Origin: Chloroflexota bacterium
GTDB lineage: Bacteria > Chloroflexota > Limnocylindria > Limnocylindrales > CSP1-4
DNA: 10,910 nt
Assembly: GCA_021815005.1 (NCBI GenBank)
Contig: JAKAHL010000039.1
Coordinates: 1-10,910, forward strand
Direction: 5' to 3'
Shown: piece by piece, positions 8,013 to 10,910 of the stretch
Position numbering within the stretch: position 1 is the first letter of the stretch
Layout of the letters: each line of letters starts with the position of its first letter
Notes under the pieces: generated by a model
What the model was told of the DNA's origin: nothing
Databases searched by the model: none
The model's input: the letters and a program-made list of their open reading frames with translations, nothing else
Translations under genes and position numbers: made by a program

Positions 8013-8168
8013 TCAGCCTTCCGACTCGTCCTCGCGCCGCGGCTTCCGCGCCTTCTTGATGACCTCCGCCTGCTGGGGGGGCTCCGACAGCGGCGCAAGG
8101 TTCGGCGAGGCCGACTTCTCCTTGGGCTTCTTCTTGACTTCCTTGTGGGGGCGATCCCTCGAACCCAT
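8013..8168 (-). CDS. Small Lys-rich basic protein upstream of recA, 51 aa, function unknown
   Basis: A 51-codon frame with ATG at 8168 and TGA at 8013-8015, preceded by GGAGG with a six-base spacer, one of the two best ribosome binding sites in the window. The product begins [18 protein letters not shown], continues through a Pro/Ser/Gln stretch and [10 protein letters not shown], and ends DESEG. About a quarter of the residues are Lys or Arg; there is no Cys, Trp or Tyr and no predicted membrane segment, so it is probably disordered and may bind nucleic acid. It lies 39 nt after tgt and 67 nt before recA, with its own possible promoter. I recall small basic proteins with a similar start in related genomes but cannot name a family with confidence. 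Coding status rests on the ribosome binding site, composition and promoter spacing. Confidence 0.75.
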   Translation of the reverse strand: MGSRDRPHKEVKKKPKEKSASPNLAPLSEPPQQAEVIKKARKPRREDESEG

Positions 8169-8189
8169 AACGCGCCTCCACGCCTAGTG

Positions 8190-8195
8190 ACGGTA
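8190..8195 (-). promoter_or_regulatory. Candidate -10 box (TACCGT) for the 51-aa gene, recA and recX
   Basis: On the minus strand TACCGT ends 21 nt before the 51-aa start. A transcription start 7 nt downstream (8183) gives a 15-nt leader that contains the GGAGG. The box sits just after the tgt stop, so the -35 region would lie inside the tgt 3' end, where no good match is seen (AGTCCG). It shares CGGTACCGT with the hydrolase promoter. Confidence 0.45.
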
Positions 8196-8207
8196 CCGAC
8201 ACGAACT

Positions 8208-9368
8208 TCACGCGGACTTAGCGGCGCCTTCGCCGCCACTCATCCGGATGGCGCGGCGACGCATGTCCGGCATCTCCGCGGGGAGGTTCCCGGCCCGCAG
8301 GGCGGCCCGGATACCGGCCATGAAGTCTAGGGTGAAGGTCAGGTTGTGACAAGTTGCGAGGCGGTACGCCAGCATCTCCTTGGCCCGGAACAGGTGGCTC
8401 AGGTACGCCCTGGAGAAGCGGGTGCAGAGGGGGCACGGGCAGCCCTCCTGGACGGGGCGCGGGTCATCCCGGAACTGTTCGTTGCGAAGGTTGAGGCGTC
8501 CCCCGGGAACCCAGAGCTGGCCGTTGCGGGCCACCCTGGCGGGCAGGACGCTGTCGAACAGGTCCACACCGCGGTGGACGGCCTCGAGCAGGTCCAGCGG
8601 CGAGCCCAGGCCCATCAGGTACCGCGGCCGCGGGTCCCCCTGCAGGAACGGGATGGTCGCGTCCAGCGTCGCGTTGCGCTGCTCTGGGGTCTCGTCACCG
8701 GCCAGGCCGCCGATGTTGATCCCGTCGAACGGCAGGCTGGCGACGAACCGGGCGGACTCCTCGCGCAACTCGGCGTCGATCCCGCCCTGGACGATCCCGA
8801 ACAGCGCCTGGTCCGACCGCGTGTGCGCGGCCAGCGACCGCTCCGCCCAGAGGTGCGTCCGGCGCATGGCGTCCGCGACGACATCGCGCGGCGAGCTGGG
8901 GAACACCGGATGGTCGAACGCGACCGCGATGTCCGGCCCCAGCGCCTGCTGCACCGCGATGGAGTGCTCGGGCGTGAAGCGGTGGGTGGTCCCGTCGAGG
9001 TGGCTCTTGAACGTGACGCCGCCGTCGTCGATCGAACGCAGGTCCCCGAGGGAGACGACCTGGAAGCCGCCGGAGTCCGTCAGGATCGGCCCGTCCCAGC
9101 CCATGAAGGCGTGCAGCCCGCCAAGCCGCGCGATCCGCTCGTGGCCCGGGCGCAGGTACAGGTGGTAGGTGTTGGCCAGGATGATGCTCGCTCCCGCGGC
9201 GCGGACCTCGTCCGGGTGGAGCGCCTTGATCGTTGCGTTCGTGCCGACGGGCATGAACTGCGGCGTCTCCACGATGCCGTGGGGCAGGTGCAGCCGCCCG
9301 AGGCGAGCGCGGGTGGACCCGTCCGCGGGCGGCGGGACGAGGACCTCGAAGTGGGATGCGCCGGGCAT
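8208..9368 (-). CDS. tgt: tRNA-guanine transglycosylase, with queuine-type pocket residues
   Basis: Exchanges G34 in GUN-anticodon tRNAs for a 7-deazaguanine base. The 386-residue product has DSGGFQ with general base D98 (98-103), D152 for base recognition, GIVQGG (191-196), nucleophile D272 in [17 protein letters not shown], and the zinc ligands C310, C312, C315 and H341. The pocket departs from standard bacterial enzymes: GGLAVGE is GGLAGDE (G224 at the V233 position, Zymomonas numbering), and FDECPPYP is FDHPVFPS (H153, P154). Eukaryotic queuine-using TGTs also have Gly at the V233 position. The start is ATG at 9368, 12 bases after the ruvB stop, with no obvious ribosome binding site. queA, often found between ruvB and tgt, is absent, as are yajC and secDF downstream. 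TGT function is certain; the preferred base is not. Confidence 0.95.
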   Translation of the reverse strand: MPGASHFEVLVPPPADGSTRARLGRLHLPHGIVETPQFMPVGTNATIKALHPDEVRAAGASIILANTYHLYLRPGHERIARLGGLHAFMGWDGPILTDSGGFQVVSLGDLRSIDDGGVTFKSHLDGTTHRFTPEHSIAVQQALGPDIAVAFDHPVFPSSPRDVVADAMRRTHLWAERSLAAHTRSDQALFGIVQGGIDAELREESARFVASLPFDGINIGGLAGDETPEQRNATLDATIPFLQGDPRPRYLMGLGSPLDLLEAVHRGVDLFDSVLPARVARNGQLWVPGGRLNLRNEQFRDDPRPVQEGCPCPLCTRFSRAYLSHLFRAKEMLAYRLATCHNLTFTLDFMAGIRAALRAGNLPAEMPDMRRRAIRMSGGEGAAKSA

Positions 9369-9380
9369 GCGCGCGTGCGG

Positions 9381-10454
9381 CTACCGGTGCGGCACGTCGT
9401 CCCAGAGCGCCGGCATGTCGGGCTCGGGACGGCGGGGCGCGGGGATGTCGAAACCGAGCGCCGCGAGGTGCTGGCGCGCCGCCTCGGTGGCGATGCGACC
9501 CTGGGGCGTGCGGTCCAGGAAGCCGAGCCGCAGGAGGTATGGCTCGTAGACGTCCTCGATCGTGTCGGGCTCCTCGGCCAGCACCGCTGCGAGCGCCTGG
9601 ACGCCGACGGGGCCGGAGCCGAACTTCTGGACGATGGCGGCGAGCAGCTTGCGGTCCGTCGTGTCCAGGCCGAGATCGTCGATGTCCAGGACGGCCATCG
9701 CCTCGCGCACGGCGCCGACGTGGACGGTGCCGTCCCCATGGACCTCGGCGTGGTCCCGGACGCGCCGCAGGAGCCGGTTGACGATCCTCGGTGTGCCGCG
9801 GCCGCGCATGGCGATCAGGCGCGCGGCCTCCGCGTCCACGTCCACGCCCAGGATGCCGGCGGAGCGCCGCACGATGGCCGTCAGGTCATCCTCGCCGTAG
9901 AAGTCAAGCCGATACGTCATGCCGAAGCGGTCCCGGAGCGGCCCGCTGATCCGGCCCGCGCGCGTCGTGGCGCCCACCGCCGTGAAGGGCTTGAGCGAGA
10001 GCCGCAGGCTGCGCGCGCTTGGCCCCTTGCCGATCATCACGTCCAGCGCGAAGTCCTCCATCGCCGGGTAGAGGATCTCCTCGACCGCGCGGTTGAGGCG
10101 GTGGATCTCGTCGATGAACAGGACGTCCCGCTCGTCCAGGGCCGTGAGGATGGCGGCGAGATCCCCCGCCCGCTCGATCGCCGGGCCGCTGGTGTACCGG
10201 ACATTCACGCCCAGCTCCCGCGCGATGATGGTGGCGAGCGTGGTCTTGCCGAGGCCGGGCGGGCCGTAGAGCAGGACGTGGTCTGCCGCCTCCCCCCGCC
10301 CCCGGGCGGCCTGAAGCAGCACCGCGAGGCTGGCCTTGACCTCCCGCTGGCCGATGTACTCGCCGAGCGTCCGGGGGCGCAGCGACCCCTCAACGGCGAG
10401 GTCGCCGGGCTCGGCGGCGCCGGCCGCGAGGAGGCTCAGGGCGTCATCGGTCAT
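9381..10454 (-). CDS. ruvB: Holliday junction branch migration helicase RuvB
   Basis: AAA+ motor that, with RuvA, drives Holliday junction branch migration. The 357-residue product has GPPGLGKT (Walker A, 64-71), [10 protein letters not shown] (Walker B, 112-121), sensor 1 GATTR (161-165), GPLRDRFG with the arginine finger (171-178), sensor 2 [15 protein letters not shown] (220-234), and the C-terminal winged helix with GPVGVQALA and RTPQGR (315-320). Its length is slightly above the usual 330-350 because of a Pro/Asp-rich tail. ATG at 10454 gives the expected MTDDAL start; the frame stays open to 10856 but that part is antisense to the S9 peptidase. There is no Shine-Dalgarno; a TAGACT box predicts a near-leaderless mRNA. 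It heads the ruvB-tgt pair; ruvA and ruvC are not in the window on this side. Confidence 0.97.
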   Translation of the reverse strand: MTDDALSLLAAGAAEPGDLAVEGSLRPRTLGEYIGQREVKASLAVLLQAARGRGEAADHVLLYGPPGLGKTTLATIIARELGVNVRYTSGPAIERAGDLAAILTALDERDVLFIDEIHRLNRAVEEILYPAMEDFALDVMIGKGPSARSLRLSLKPFTAVGATTRAGRISGPLRDRFGMTYRLDFYGEDDLTAIVRRSAGILGVDVDAEAARLIAMRGRGTPRIVNRLLRRVRDHAEVHGDGTVHVGAVREAMAVLDIDDLGLDTTDRKLLAAIVQKFGSGPVGVQALAAVLAEEPDTIEDVYEPYLLRLGFLDRTPQGRIATEAARQHLAALGFDIPAPRRPEPDMPALWDDVPHR

Positions 10455-10462
10455 CGGCGCGG

Positions 10463-10468
10463 AGTCTA
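10463..10468 (-). promoter_or_regulatory. Candidate -10 box (TAGACT) of ruvB
   Basis: TAGACT on the minus strand ends 8 nt before the ruvB ATG. A start site 7 nt downstream would be at 10456, leaving a two-base leader. There is no purine-rich ribosome binding site, which fits leaderless translation. The -35 region overlaps a LexA-like palindrome. Confidence 0.5.
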
Positions 10469-10487
10469 GCAGGTTGGTGCCCGTATC

Positions 10488-10499
10488 GCACAGATGTTC
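10488..10499. promoter_or_regulatory. LexA-like SOS box upstream of ruvB
   Basis: The plus strand reads GCAC-AGAT-GTTC, one base from the GAAC-N4-GTTC palindrome bound by LexA/DinR in Bacillus and actinobacteria. It covers the expected -35 region of the ruvB promoter, a typical place for repression. ruvB belongs to the SOS regulon in several bacteria. No lexA gene is in the window to confirm the binding consensus. Confidence 0.35.
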
Positions 10500-10517
10500 T
10501 AACCACGGCACCGCGGT

Positions 10518-10534
10518 CCGGACGCACCGTCCGG
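10518..10534. repeat. Perfect short inverted repeat in the ruvB/S9-peptidase divergent region
   Basis: CCGGACG (10518-10524) and CGTCCGG (10528-10534) form a perfect seven-base stem around CAC. It covers the -35 region of the putative S9-peptidase promoter, so it may be an operator rather than an RNA hairpin, particularly if that mRNA is leaderless. Confidence 0.4.
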
Positions 10535-10547
10535 CGGGCGTCGGGGG

Positions 10548-10553
10548 CATGAT
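10548..10553 (+). promoter_or_regulatory. Candidate -10 box (CATGAT) of the S9 peptidase gene
   Basis: CATGAT keeps the conserved A and final T of the -10 consensus. Seven bases after its last base comes the A of the ATG at 10560, predicting a leaderless mRNA. No ribosome binding site is present. Confidence 0.3.
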
Positions 10554-10559
10554 GCACCC

Positions 10560-10910
10560 ATGAGCGAACCCTTCACCATCGACCGCATGCTCCAACTCCC
10601 GCGCCTCTCGTCGCTGCGGCTGAGCCCAGACGGTCGCCGGCTCGTGGTGGCCGTGGGCACCGTGGCGCCCGACGGCAAGAAGATGGCCACCGCGCTGTGG
10701 CAGGTGGACCCGGAGGGCCGCGCGCCGGCGAGGCGCCTGACCCGCTCGGTGGCGGGCGAGTCCGGCGGCCATGCGTTCCTGCCCGACGGCTCGCTGCTGT
10801 TCGCCTCGGCCCGGCCGGACCCGGGCGTCAAGGCCCCCTCGGGCGACGACGCGCACCCGGTCCGGGCGCTGTGGCTGCTGCCGGCCGACGGGGGCGAGGC
10901 CCGCCCGGTG
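10560..10910 (+). CDS. S9 family peptidase (acylaminoacyl-peptidase/prolyl oligopeptidase type), N-terminal part only
   Basis: The frame opens at ATG 10560 and runs to the window edge for 117 codons. The start [20 protein letters not shown], followed by [13 protein letters not shown], then LWQVDP and later [15 protein letters not shown], is typical of the seven-bladed beta-propeller that precedes the catalytic domain of S9 oligopeptidases; each SPDG/LPDG marks a propeller blade strand. The alpha/beta hydrolase domain with the Ser-Asp-His triad would lie beyond the window, so catalytic competence cannot be checked. No signal peptide is seen, suggesting a cytoplasmic enzyme that degrades short peptides. 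It is divergent from ruvB across a 105-bp gap and has no visible ribosome binding site. Confidence 0.82.
   Translation, partial: MSEPFTIDRMLQLPRLSSLRLSPDGRRLVVAVGTVAPDGKKMATALWQVDPEGRAPARRLTRSVAGESGGHAFLPDGSLLFASARPDPGVKAPSGDDAHPVRALWLLPADGGEARPV

Noticed and set aside
6203..8059. A 618-codon plus-strand open frame opposite recX and recA
   Set aside because: Antisense to recX and recA, with compositionally biased translation and no ribosome binding site or motif.
7946..8240. LexA box upstream of recA
   Set aside because: I looked for GAAC-N4-GTTC with one mismatch; isolated GAAC at 8161 and 8203 have no partner at the right spacing.
8346..10469. A 707-codon plus-strand open frame opposite tgt and ruvB
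   Set aside because: It is the antisense shadow of two unmistakable genes; its translation is Arg/Gly/Val/Asp-rich low-complexity with no domain. Such frames arise by default at this GC content.

Overview
The window is a GC-rich bacterial chromosome segment of housekeeping genes. It holds two partial genes at its edges and eight complete ones. The set tgt, recA, recX, rny (ribonuclease Y), ymdB and miaB, together with the high GC and TANNNT-type -10 boxes, suggests a Chloroflexota lineage (possibly Limnocylindria-like) or a deep-branching actinobacterium. This placement is inference from gene content only; there is no rRNA in the window.

Layout, left to right: miaB (minus, cut by the left edge, with an Ala-Ala-Thr tandem repeat in the linker before its radical-SAM domain); a PHP-domain phosphoesterase; a YmdB-family phosphodiesterase; rny. 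These four read leftwards as rny > ymdB > PHP > miaB. A divergent 242-bp intergenic region follows, then one plus-strand gene for a class A beta-lactamase-fold serine hydrolase, then a convergent intergenic region with a long inverted repeat. Beyond it, again on minus and read leftwards, are ruvB > tgt > a 51-residue Lys-rich protein > recA > recX. A divergent ruvB / S9-peptidase intergenic region closes the window, and the S9 peptidase runs off the right edge.

The genes fall into three themes. DNA repair and recombination: ruvB, recA, recX. RNA metabolism and modification: rny, tgt, miaB. Nucleotide or phosphoester hydrolysis: ymdB, PHP. In many Gram-positive bacteria recA lies next to rny and ymdB; here a plus-strand hydrolase separates recX from rny.

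The points most worth a second look are: (1) a TGT whose substrate pocket carries the glycine typical of queuine-using enzymes, in a ruvB-tgt locus lacking queA; (2) several genes without a Shine-Dalgarno sequence whose start codon falls 0-3 nt from the start site predicted by a TANNNT box, suggesting leaderless transcription; (3) a cytoplasmic beta-lactamase-fold protein without the deacylating Glu; (4) an in-frame 9-bp tandem repeat inside miaB; (5) a 51-aa basic protein directly upstream of recA; (6) a LexA-like box over the ruvB promoter. I found no clear defence system, CRISPR array, tRNA, rRNA or insertion sequence.
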